DNA from: Porodaedalea pini
Taxonomy: Eukaryota > Basidiomycota > Agaricomycetes > Hymenochaetales > Hymenochaetaceae
Length of the DNA stretch: 64,000 nucleotides
Reading direction: 5' to 3'
Assembly (NCBI GenBank): GCA_002794775.1
Contig: NBAY01000004.1
Span: 1,488,001-1,552,000, forward strand
The translations under genes were made by a program, and so were the position numbers. The notes beneath the pieces were generated by a model. The model ran no database searches. It had not been told where the DNA came from and was given only the letters and a program-made list of their open reading frames with translations. Below, piece by piece: positions 55,051 to 64,000 of the stretch. How positions within the stretch are numbered: position 1 is the first letter of the stretch; every line of letters starts with the position of its first letter.

Positions 55051-57555
55051 CCGCATGAACATGGGTCTCTTTGAACTGACAGTCATGTTCTTTGGTCTTT
55101 GTAATGCACTGGCGACGTTCCAGGCTTTTGTCAACCACATCTTCAAGGGATTGATCTATGACAACTTGATCATCGTCTACCTCGATGACATACTGATTCT
55201 CTTGCAAACTCTCGAGGAACATATCGAGACGTCGAGGTGCATCCTTCAGATCTTGCGAGAAAACGGCCTGTACCTAAAACTGGAGAAGTGTGAGTTCGAC
55301 ACCAAGGTGGTAAAGTACCTCGGCCACATCGTCAGTAATGGCGAAATCAGGGCAGACCCGGCGAAGACGGGAGCAATCACAGACTGGCCCGTCCCACAAA
55401 ACATCAAACAGCTGCAACAGTTCCTTGGCATGGGCAACTGGCTACGATGGTTTATCAAGGACTACAGCAAGGTAGTCCATCCATTGACATCACTGATGGG
55501 CAAGAAGGACTGGGTATGGGAGACTGAACAGCAGGAAGCATTCGAGGAGCTGAGACGACGTCTCTGCTCACCTCCAGTCCTAGCCATCACAAACGATGAG
55601 GGCCCTTTCCGCATCGAAGCGGACTCATCAAACTTCATGCTAGGGGGTGTGTTGTTGCAGAAGCAGGAAGGCAAGTGGAGGGTAGTCGCCTACAGGTCAG
55701 AAGCGCTCCTGCTGGCAGAACGAAACTATGAGATCTATGACAAGGAGATGCTTGCGATCATTTTGGCACTCAAGGAATGGAGACAGTACCTTCTTGGTGC
55801 CTGTAACAAGATCGAGATCTGGTCCGACCACGCCAACCTCACCTACTTCAGGTCAGCGCAGAAGCTGAGCTATCGCCAAGCTCACTGGTGAACAGAGCTT
55901 GAGGAATTCGACTTCCACCTCGAACACAAGTCAGGGAAGACAATGGGCAAGGTGGACCTACTATCATGCAAGGCGGGCTACGACGAAGGCAAGGATGACA
56001 ACGACGGTGTCGTGTTCATCAAGGAGAAGTGGCTGAACCATGGAATGGTGAGAATGTCGCGTGATGAGGTGTTGGAAAGAGTGGGTGAAGCGCAAAGGGC
56101 ACAGGACGAGTCGGAAAGGCCGACAGGACTGACAGACGTCAATGGGCTATGGCGAATGAAGGGAAAGGTATATGTCCCGTCAAGAATGAAGGAATCGGTG
56201 TTGCGAGAGTACCATGACTCGGTCTTGGCAGGACATCCAGGAGTGTCAAAGATGGTCGAACTGGTACGTCAAGATTTCTGGTGGGCGTCGATGTTCTCTG
56301 ACATCTGAGCGTATGTCTGAGGGTGTGATCGCTGTCAACAAACAAAGGCTCTGAGGGCATCAAGGTCAAGGCCACTCCACCTGAACATGGTCCCTGAGGG
56401 TCCTTGGGAAATTGTTACAGTCGATCTCATTGGAGAGCTCCCAGACTCAAAGGGACACAACACAATCTGCATCATCATGGATAGATTCTCAAAGCAGATG
56501 CACACGATCCTGACGATGGCAAAGCTGTCAGCAGAAGGCATGGCTCAGTTGTACTGCGACAATGTCTTCCGACTCCACAGCCTACCGAAGAAGATCATCC
56601 ATGACCGTGGCATGCAGTTCAACACGTCGATGATGAAGGAGCTATACAAACTCCTACACATTGAAGGCAACCTGTCAACGGCATATCACCCACAGACGGA
56701 CGGTCAGACTGAACGCATTAACCAAGAGCTCAAACAGTACCTTAGGCTCTTCGTTAACCATCGACAATCGGACTGGAAGGACTGGCTCCCCCTCGCAGAA
56801 TTCGCATACAACAACCACAAACACTCAGCGACAAAGATGTCTCCCTTCTACGTGAACACCGGATGTCACCCTATGAGCTTCAACGCAGTATGAACTTCCT
56901 CTGCCAACATGTCAGTGGAAGAATTCGCAAAGCACATCAAGGAGACTCATCGCATTGCAAAGGACAACCTGGTCAAGGCAGCGGAGGACATGAAGCGCTA
57001 CCATGACCGAACGGCAGGAACATCAGTAGAGTACCAGGCTGGCAACAAGGTCTTCCTCGATAGACAAAACATCAGTACAGACTTGCCAATGAAGAAGCTT
57101 GCTGACAAGTGGTACAGTCCCTTCAACGTTGTCAACAAGGTGGGAGCAAGTGCGTACAAGCTCAAGCTCCCAAAGCGATGGAAAAAGGTCCACCCCATCT
57201 TCAACAAAGCTCTACTAAAGCCCGCTGTCAAACTAGCCTTCGAAGGCCAGAAACAGCAGTCACCGCCACCACCGGAGATTGTCGACAATGAGGAAGAATA
57301 CAAGGTCGAGGAGGTCATCGACTCACATATGCATTGAGGAAAACTGCAGTACCTTGTCAAGTGGGTCGGATACAACGAACTGACTTGGCAGCCTGAGATG
57401 GACTTTGGTGAGAATGCAAAGGAGGCAATCGCTGAGTTCTATCAGAAACACCCCGGCGCTCCTCGAAAACTCAACATTCCTTGCCAATGACTCTGTCTAC
57501 TCTTTGTTGACACCGAGCCAGATGACCGCAATCTTGGTTGGTCAGGACGCCCAAC

Positions 57556-57571
57556 CTTGAGGGGGGGGTAA
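57556..57571 (+). promoter_or_regulatory. Polypurine tract of B4
   Basis: A TTGAGGGGGGGGTAA stretch lies directly before the 3' LTR. Confidence 0.75.
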
Positions 57572-57995
57572 TGTCAGGATTTGAACTTTTCCCTTCTTTT
57601 ATTTTCCTTTTTATCATTCTTTTCTTTTAATCGCTCCTTTTCATTATAATTAATCATCTTTTTCAATCATTTCCCACACTCTTTTCACATGACCTTCATT
57701 CGTTCCATTCTGCTTGCTTAGGTAACATTAGGTAATATAGTCTCACAGTCGTCGCTATATAAGGTCTCAGGAATTGCATGAACTCCTTGTTCTGCTTTTC
57801 CTCTTACCTCCACAACGACCTAGGTGAGACTCATCCCCCTTGTATTAGTTTAGTCTTGTATTAATCCTCTTACCTCCGCGACGACCTAGCCTGAGTATAG
57901 CGTGCCCCAAGTCCCTGCTCGAGTACAGCACATCCCAGACGATAGTCAGCTGAGGCCTGTCCAGTCTGAGTCATCTCCCAGACTCTCGCCTAACA
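57572..57995 (+). repeat. 3' LTR of B4
   Basis: It is 424 bp, TGTCAGG to CTAACA, with TATATAA and the GTTCTGCTTTT start region. Confidence 0.93.
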
Positions 57996-58486
57996 GTCCT
58001 CAGTTCAGACACAGCATTTATTCAATGTCTTCACATGTCCAAGCCACTCTCTCATTTGGAGTTGGGTTACCTGTGCTTCAGTTGGAGAGGCTGTTGGTGC
58101 AGCAATGTTTGTTCACTGTCTGAGAGGTGTGGCCACTTGTGCCACAGCTGCTCCTACAAGGTTTGCTGCTTGGATCTGCTGTTCCTCAGCCTAATACTTG
58201 GCCTGAAGGACTGTGTGAAGCCTGGTCAGGTTTGGAGGTTAGACTCAGAGCATTTTCTGTAGGTCTGGATGTATATTGGCCTTCAGAACCTCCTGAAGTC
58301 AGTCCTCTGACATCTGTGTACCAATTGGGAGGACTGAGTTTTGTGTGATCACCTCATGCTGCCAGTCCCAGAAAGGTCAGGCACCCTGGTGGGATGCAAG
58401 GAGCCTCTGCCACTCTAAGGCCACCCAGTCCACTGGAAGTGCTTCCTGCATAAACTTGGCCATGAACTCCCTGAGGGTAAGTGTGC
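57996..58486 (-). other. Degenerate sequence continuing a gag-like frame
   Basis: Minus-strand translation of about 58350-58486 continues the adjacent gag-like frame (FMAKFMQEALPVDW) with stops. The remainder up to the B4 LTR shows nothing I recognise. Confidence 0.35.
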
Positions 58487-58783
58487 TCACCCAGACATAG
58501 TCAGACATGATCCACTCTGAAAAGCAGGGTTCATGATACCCCCAATGACTGCTGCTACCACCTGATCATCCCTCAACCCCTTAGTGGCCTGATATGCCCA
58601 AACCTGTCTAAACCACTCAGTCAGCATCTGAGGTTCTGGGTCTCTGGCCATTAGGAGCAGGACCTTTGTTGGTCCAGCCCATTCAATGGTTGCAGGCTGC
58701 AAAGTCAGAGGTGCCATCTTCCAAGGTTGTGGGTGTTCCAGTTTGTACTCTGATGCATTTAGAGTCATTTTGAGGTTAGACAC
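58487..58783 (-). pseudogene. Possible retroelement gag-like fragment
   Basis: About 98 codons on the minus strand encode a helical protein with LTEWFRQVWAYQATKGLRDD, which has the feel of a capsid-type gag domain (a multi-helix segment followed by a FMAKF-type block further on). There is no zinc knuckle or pol nearby. Decayed gag is the best guess; a host protein is possible. Confidence 0.35.
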
Positions 58784-59621
58784 AGAATCTTCAGATCTGG
58801 AGTCTGGTGGAAGTGATGGGGTACCAAAAATAAACTAATCTGGCACTGGAGGGACTTCACTTGGGATCGCCAAGAAGGCCTGTTGTGCAGGAAGTCAAAG
58901 TTAAGTGACTGGTACTATTTTGGGATCAAAGTCGATCAGACTTGATTAGAATGTCCAGACAGTGGTCAGGAACATCTAGCAAGGCCTGCAGGTGCATGCA
59001 AGGCTGGAAACTTGTTGGATCATGATGTGGGGTGCAGGGATGCACAGGAGCAAAGATACACTTTGCAAATGTCAAAACAAAAGTGGAAGGCACCTAGGTA
59101 GTGCCAACACTTGAGCCTACAAGACAGATAGGACAAAACAATCTTTGTTGCTGTCAGAGAGACTGAGGCAACAAAGGTGTCAGAAAGGGGGTTCAAATAG
59201 AAAGGATTAGATAATATGAACTGTACAGTACCAGTCCAAAAGGAATCCGTTGAGAATTACTCTCAGAATACATAAATCTTTGGCATACACCTGCTGAGGG
59301 ATCGCTCAGCTCTGTGCAAGTGCATATGAGCTTCAGATGGGTTCATATTAGCTTTGGATGGGTTGGGAAGTGAAGGGAATATGAAAAAGAGATGAATAGA
59401 GTATAATGTGCCCTGCTCCGAAGGTCTGGAGGCTATGCTGCCACCGAGTTTTGGGCTCGGACTCAGTGCAGTCACAGTGCAAGTGTGTATGTTGGCCTTC
59501 TGGAGTTTGTGCATCTTGGAATATGGCAGCTTGGTACCTCAGAGTCATGACACAGTGTCCTGACAGTTGGTGTCATGTCGGATGTGGTAAGAACACTCTG
59601 GCGGGCTTACAACAGGCACCT
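58784..59621. other. Unassigned degenerate sequence
   Basis: Only short frames and no clear repeat ends are visible. A GC-richer patch (59400-59620) contains a short minus-strand frame at 59263-59514 without recognisable features. Confidence 0.3.
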
Positions 59622-59656
59622 TTAGGTGTAACTCAATTGGGCTAAGTTACACCTAA
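59622..59656. repeat. Perfect 12-bp inverted repeat (hairpin)
   Basis: TTAGGTGTAACT at 59622-59633 is repeated inverted as AGTTACACCTAA at 59645-59656 with an 11-base loop. It stands near the edge where transposon-like sequence gives way to the P450 neighbourhood. It may be a transposon terminus or a transcript-end hairpin; no CTRR follows as a Helitron end would have. Confidence 0.6.
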
Positions 59657-60445
59657 GAGGTCTGGGTAAGGGGGGTACCTGAAGTGTAATAACAGCAATA
59701 CTTAGATTGTTCTTTCGACATTTCTTTGTTACGAGCAAGTTTACAGTTCATACGAGTAGATTATACAGTAAATTCTATTTGCACTCACCGAAGCTCCATG
59801 TCTCGGTCACGTGACAATTGCGTGACTCCGAGTTGCAGTTGACACGGCAGCATGGCTTGACGGATATCTCTGCTCCTTCATGCTCAGGCTTGACATGAAG
59901 CATCACACATAAAGTCAGTAAATTTTGAACTCTACCATCTTTCTGCAATACTGAACCGGATTCCATTTCAAGCATTTCGAACTCACTGTCCGAAGTACGC
60001 AGGCTCGGTGTCATAACAGGACAAGTCACAGACTGATATCAAATATCTCTGCTCAAGAACCGTCTTCCGTGTTTACCAGTATGCTGCGTACTTGATTCAT
60101 AACTCACCCGTCGTAGGGCGTACTTCTGTCATGGCTGGAAATTTTCGCGATGATCACCCTCTGGACAACGTGGAGAATGTGAAGACGGTCTGTAAGTATA
60201 AAACAAACCTGAGGGGCGTATACATCGATACGTTTCTGAGCTTGATCCGAGAAAATAGGGCTTGAAGGGGCAAGAACTCTCTTTGCTGACATTAAATGAA
60301 AGGTCTATACACCGAACGGCGGAGGTATGTGTGTCCATGGATGAATGAATATGCTTGGTCAAGCCTCGTTCAGGTATCCATACCCTAAGGGCCTTTCCTT
60401 GCATACCTATCTTCATGCAGTCTCAGTGACTTAGATTTTTGACTG
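59657..60445 (-). other. Upstream region of P450 copy 2 with small minus-strand frames
   Basis: Minus-strand frames at 60104-60292, 60129-60416 and 59775-60029 are open and separated by a GTGAGT...CAG interval (about 60109-60038) that could be an intron, but the phases I tried give a stop. No domain is recognised. It may be a small host gene or chance; this DNA is absent upstream of P450 copy 1. Confidence 0.3.
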
Positions 60446-63153
60446 CTATTGTCGATCCTCTGCCAGCAATTGTCACTTTCAGAGGTCAGCTTGACCAATT
60501 TCACCATAGTCTGTCCGGTACCTTTCTGGCCTTCCTCAAATTTCTACGACCCCTGGTCTCACAAACATTCCAAAAATCAAGTTCGCATTGCACATGCCGA
60601 CTTAGAAGTCCGATGGTGTCCGTTACACATGCTAGCTGTCTGACAGACTTCGCGTTCTTGGAAGCCAACGGTTTCCTTTGCAAAGTCACTTCAACCACCT
60701 CTTCGTAATACACCTTTCGTTGGTACATTGGATCTCACGCGACTGTGCATACGTTATCTGGTCCCGTGTGCAAGGTCATGTCCAATTATACAGTAGGCTA
60801 AGGGGAAACGAAGCGGAAGTCGTCACGAAGCTCTCACGGAGCTCTTCCTATAAAGCAGTCTCTCTCTCGGGCATCGAGGCTCGTCCCATAACCTCTGAAG
60901 CACCCCTTTCAACTGCTTAACATTCACAGTCGTGAAGGCCAGTACTATGGAACCTGTTTTCAATTCGCAGTCTGCCTTTGCGCCGGTGTTAACGGTCCTC
61001 GCTCTCGATGACGCTGAATATCGAGGCAGAAACTACACCTTCGCTATAGCTGGTATATGCATTGCACTCGTCTCGTTTGTGCAATTTATGAAAGCCAAGA
61101 AACTCACGGTGTGCACATACGCCTTCATATGAGACTTCAACTGATGTACCTCCAGGTTGACGTGCCTGCAGAGGGTCCGTCTGGACTCGTTTCCTCCTAC
61201 CTTGCAGCATATGACTTCCTTGAAAACGCAAAGTCCATCTTGAAGAATGGCTATAAGAAGGTTTGACTATTCAGTTGTGTAGAATTTCGAATTGATCTGA
61301 TGGCGACGTGATGTGTATGTAGTACGGTCAAGGCACATTCAAAACTCCCTGCCTGGACCGGTATACCGTGGTGATAAACAGGCGTGATCTTATCGAGGAA
61401 ATAAGGAAGGCACCTGATGATAAACTCTCGTTTAGTGAAGCTTTTGTTGAGGCCAGTAATGGAGGTATCACACTGAATCTGTTCGAAATATGCTGACATT
61501 ATATTTCCCCTTACTTTCTAGGTTTTCGCGACTCGCTGGACGGTTGGAAAGAATGTTGCGCAAAATCAATATCACCGCCATGCTATTCGTAACCAGTTGA
61601 CGCGCTCCCTGAGCGTATTATTTGACGACGTTAGAGATGAGATCACACAGGCCTTCAGTGACCTTGTCCCGGCTAAGCATGACGGTGCAGTCAATTTAAT
61701 CCAACACGAGCAGTAATCGTGAGACCTGATCCGTATTTATTGCAGAGTGGGTCGCCGTTCCCGCTCTGGAGACTATGAGGAATATCGTATGCAGGACGAG
61801 TAACAGGATTTTTGTCGGTACTCCACTTTGTGAGTATTACGCGCTTTTCTAAGACAAATGAATCGCGACTGAGCACACAGGATGCCTTGATGGAACACAG
61901 GCAGAGACCCAGACTACATTGACCTGAACATCAATTTCACGATCGATGTCGCCAGCAACATCTTCAAAATTAGTAAGGTTCCCGTCTTCTTGCGCCCGTA
62001 AGCAAGCTCCATCAGCCGTTCAATTTTATCAGACACCCACTATTGTTTGTTCACGATAGGATTATCGGCGCGTTCATTACCACCTCGCCGCGTAACATTC
62101 GACGGGGTATGAAACATCTTCGCCCTTTGCTGGAGGAGAGGTTTCGCCTTTATGACGAAAATGGAAATGACTGGCAAGATAAACCAGTAAAACAGCATTT
62201 CTTCGCGCTCTTGATCTGAGTACGAGCTAACCATTACGAAGAACGACATGCTCTCTTGGCTTATTGACGAGGCACCCGAAAATGAGAAGCGAAGCGTTTA
62301 CGAGATAACGAAGAGGATGCTAATGGTAAACTTTGCTGCTATTCATACGTCTTCGAATGTGAGTCGTGCTCTTAGCTATAACCACATCTGGCTTTCAATT
62401 ATACAGTACCGCAGAGCTTTACGCATGCTTTGTTCCACCTGGCTGCCGAGCCAGAGTACATTTCACCTCTGCGTGAGGAGGTCGAGCGAGTGATCAAGGA
62501 GGAAGGATGGACAAAGATAGCGATGACAAAGATGTGGAAGCTAGACAGCTTCATGAAAGAAAGTCAGCGAATCAACGGATTCGAATTACGTAAGTCGGTC
62601 TTAAATCTGAAACCTCTTTGACTTGCGTTCATTCCTTTTGTTAAGTGACACTGAACCGCAAGGCTATGTCTGACCTCACTCTATCGGACGGTACATTCTT
62701 ACCGGCCGGCTCATTTATCGCTGCCAACGTCATGGCGACACACCTTGACGATGCCTACTACCCCGATGCGGACAAGTTTGACGGCTTTCGGTTTTCGAAG
62801 ATGCGCGAAGAAAGCGCAGAAGAAGGTTTGAAACATCAAATGGTCAAAACGAGCCTAGATTATCTGGCATTTGGCCATGGTCGCCATGCATGGTGCGTCC
62901 TGGCTTACCTCGAATATATGCACTTCGAACTTTAAAACGTACTGGAATTACTTCGATAGCCCTGGACGCTTTTTCGCCGTTAACGAGCTGAAGGCGATGA
63001 TGGCCTATATGCTCTTGACGTATGACATGAAGGCCGAGATGGAAGGAGTAAGGCCGGAGAACGTGTATAGGGGCACGCTATTTATGCCGAATCCGCAGGC
63101 CAAGGTGTTACTCAGGAAGCGAACAGATGCGTAACATCGAGTTGTGCTACAAG
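60446..63153 (+). repeat. Duplicated P450 segment, copy 2
   Basis: It matches 9140-11862 from CTATTGTCGATCC to GTTGTGCTAC. Differences are concentrated in introns and the upstream region, with exon changes mostly conservative. Confidence 0.92.
60947..63134 (+). CDS. Cytochrome P450 monooxygenase, copy 2 (11 exons, one non-canonical donor)
   Basis: It has the same exon structure as copy 1, starting MEPVFNSQ and ending at TAA 63132-63134. All exons are open. The membrane anchor, FAAIHTSS, ESQR and FGHGRHACPGRFF are conserved, with the haem cysteine again split by the last intron. The donor of intron 3 is GC (61452-61453) where copy 1 has GT; GC-AG introns can splice, but less efficiently. The largest protein difference lies after NINFTIDV in exon 6 (ASNIFK versus TKTMFT), and the C terminus reads KRTDA in place of KRTRA. 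The gene is probably functional if intron 3 is removed. It lies next to NCS6/CTU1 in the same orientation. Confidence 0.88.
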
Positions 63154-63582
63154 TTATAATGTCTCTTAACTGCCGCCTATGTAAATCTGTACTGATTTCT
63201 CAGATTGACGTTTTCTCGATCTTGCCGTGTGATACTCCTTAACTTCGAAATACAAAGCCATTTTTATAACGAAGCTCGAACATCTCATCACTTTTACGTT
63301 CAGGTCCTCCCTCTTTTATGTCTTGTTGATTCGTACAATTGGTCTTCGATAAACCTCACTGGAATGTTCTGTTTTCAAGTTCTGTCCCAGAGTCAGAATG
63401 ACGCGACGCGTTTGTGGCACGTGATCTCTGCGTGACCATCAACGGGGAAAACTTGCTCGCCACACTAGTGCATTCAATGCTTCATTCAGACAGACTGTCG
63501 TCTAGTCCTTCAGTTGGTTCATCTGTGCCCCTGAGCTACCTTGCTAGAAGGAGATACTTTTAGCTATCCAGGACGAACTTCG
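63154..63582 (+). other. Intergenic region between P450 copy 2 and NCS6/CTU1
   Basis: It is mixed-composition sequence without a frame I trust. It should hold the P450 3' end and the NCS6/CTU1 promoter. No convincing TATA box was seen. Confidence 0.4.
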
Positions 63583-64000
63583 ATGGCACCCAAGTCGTGC
63601 GCGCTCTGCAGCAATTCAAGAGCGATCCTCAAACGCCCCAAAACTGGGCAGCAAATATGCAAGGAGTGTTTTTTCTACGTCTTCGAAACCGAGGTCCATA
63701 ATACCATCAAGAAGGCCAAGCTCTTTAGACCAGGTGACCGTGTAGCCATTGGTGCGTCGGGAGGGAAAGGTGTGTGGTAATGTCTACTCGATGTTCTGTC
63801 ATGGTGAGATCATTGATGAACATATAGCTCAGACTCGACGGTCCTGGCGCATGTCATGAAGACGCTGAATGAAAGATATCATTATGGGCTTGATCTGTTT
63901 TTGCTGTCCATCGACGAGGGGATTACGGGATACCGAGACGATTCGCTTGAGGTGAGTCATGGTCACCCATTACAAATCAGAGTTACCTAAATATTATCCC
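63583..64000 (+). CDS. NCS6: Cytoplasmic tRNA 2-thiolation protein 1, 5' part (runs off the window)
   Basis: NCS6/CTU1 is the ATP-pyrophosphatase that, with NCS2/CTU2 and the sulfur carrier URM1, thiolates wobble uridine 34 of tRNAs for Lys, Gln and Glu in the cytosol. Exon 1 (63583-63769) encodes MAPKSCALC with a CxxC...CxxC zinc site (CALC, then CKEC) and the start of the PP-loop, GASGGK. The intron 63770-63832 splits the K-D junction, and exon 2 (63833-63951) continues [10 protein letters not shown] to complete the SGGKDST ATP-binding motif. A second intron starts GTGAGT at 63952. The start ATG is chosen because the family begins a few residues before CxxC. Some two-thirds of the protein lies beyond the window. 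Confidence 0.93.

Larger units (their letters stand above)
52530..57490 (+). pseudogene. Pol of B4, protease to chromodomain, seven TGA stops and two insertions
   Basis: Protease DSGCMGSC lies near 52793. RT is split by the family-E insertion after WKAVFR and resumes at 55055, with YLDD near 55180. RNase H (about 55590-55890), the integrase zinc finger (about 56200-56350), the core (about 56400-56720, YHPQTDGQTERINQE) and the chromodomain (about 57290-57440) follow. TGA codons lie at 53142, 53808, 55889, 56306, 56318, 56891 and 57335. B1 has CGA at all of these except 53808, where it has CAA. The copy is therefore a near-complete polyprotein damaged almost only at CGA codons, apart from the insertions. 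Confidence 0.92.
52286..57995 (+). mobile_element. Family-B copy B4, 5'-truncated, carrying two solo LTRs
   Basis: It starts abruptly in the gag zinc knuckle (GQLGHFKDKC), continues through pol and ends with the 3' LTR 57572-57995. Two insertions interrupt it: 53221-53662 and 54054-55050, both with perfect target duplications. There is no 5' LTR, primer site or gag N terminus. Confidence 0.93.

Noticed and set aside
4302..57490. Reassignment of TGA to a sense codon to explain the many in-frame TGA codons
   Set aside because: The sister copies have CGA arginine codons at the same places, and the host-type P450 and NCS6/CTU1 genes use TAA or avoid internal TGA. Mutation explains it better.
59622..59680. 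Helitron 3' end at the hairpin
   Set aside because: No CTRR terminus follows within the expected distance and no Rep/helicase coding is present.
59657..60445. A two-exon host gene on the minus strand
   Set aside because: The donor and acceptor look plausible, but the phases tried lead to a stop, and no domain is recognised, so no gene is called.
1..64000. tRNA, rRNA and other structured RNA genes
   Set aside because: No cloverleaf with matching A and B boxes or rRNA signature was noticed by eye; a covariance-model scan would be needed to exclude them.

Overview
The window looks like a stretch of a filamentous basidiomycete (probably agaricomycete) genome. It has intron-rich cytochrome P450 genes with short GT-AG introns, the start of a eukaryotic tRNA-thiolation gene (NCS6/CTU1), and a thick block of chromodomain Ty3/gypsy retrotransposons and Tc1/IS630-type DNA transposons. 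Only three host protein genes are well supported: P450 copy 1 (9648-11843), P450 copy 2 (60947-63134) and the 5' part of NCS6/CTU1 (63583 to the window end). The P450s are two copies of one duplicated segment (9140-11862 and 60446-63153). Almost everything between them is transposon.

Layout. 393-8905: a degenerate IS630/Tc1-like transposon split by Ty3/gypsy copy B1 (2085-8346, two 422-bp LTRs, perfect 5-bp target duplication). 9140-11862: P450 copy 1. 12263-28500: a nest, in which an old family-A LTR was entered at a TA by a Tc1-like transposon (12417-28335), which was itself interrupted by family-A element A1 (13106-20065, plus) and family-B element B2 (20492-27835, minus). B2 in turn carries a solo LTR of family D. 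28755-41007: truncated A and B copies mixed with three copies of a large LTR-like repeat C, two of them forming a 1.4-kb inverted repeat. 41008-52285: D1, an 11-kb non-chromodomain Ty3/gypsy element with an 11 x 18-bp repeat in gag and an antisense acidic Zn2Cys6-like reading frame in its 3' region. 52286-57995: B4, a 5'-truncated family-B copy carrying two solo LTRs. 57996-60445: degenerate sequence. 60446-63153: P450 copy 2. 63583 onward: NCS6/CTU1.

Three themes link these parts. First, families A and B carry primer-binding sites complementary to their own predicted transcript start, the self-priming arrangement of Tf1/sushi elements. Second, most disrupted pol frames are broken by TGA at positions where a sister copy keeps a CGN arginine codon, and mismatches between target-site duplications also fall at CpG. 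This points to CpG-directed C-to-T mutation of repeats. Third, target duplications, TA sites and truncations allow a relative order of insertion to be read. Family letters A-E are labels used only here. No tRNA, rRNA or CRISPR array was recognised.
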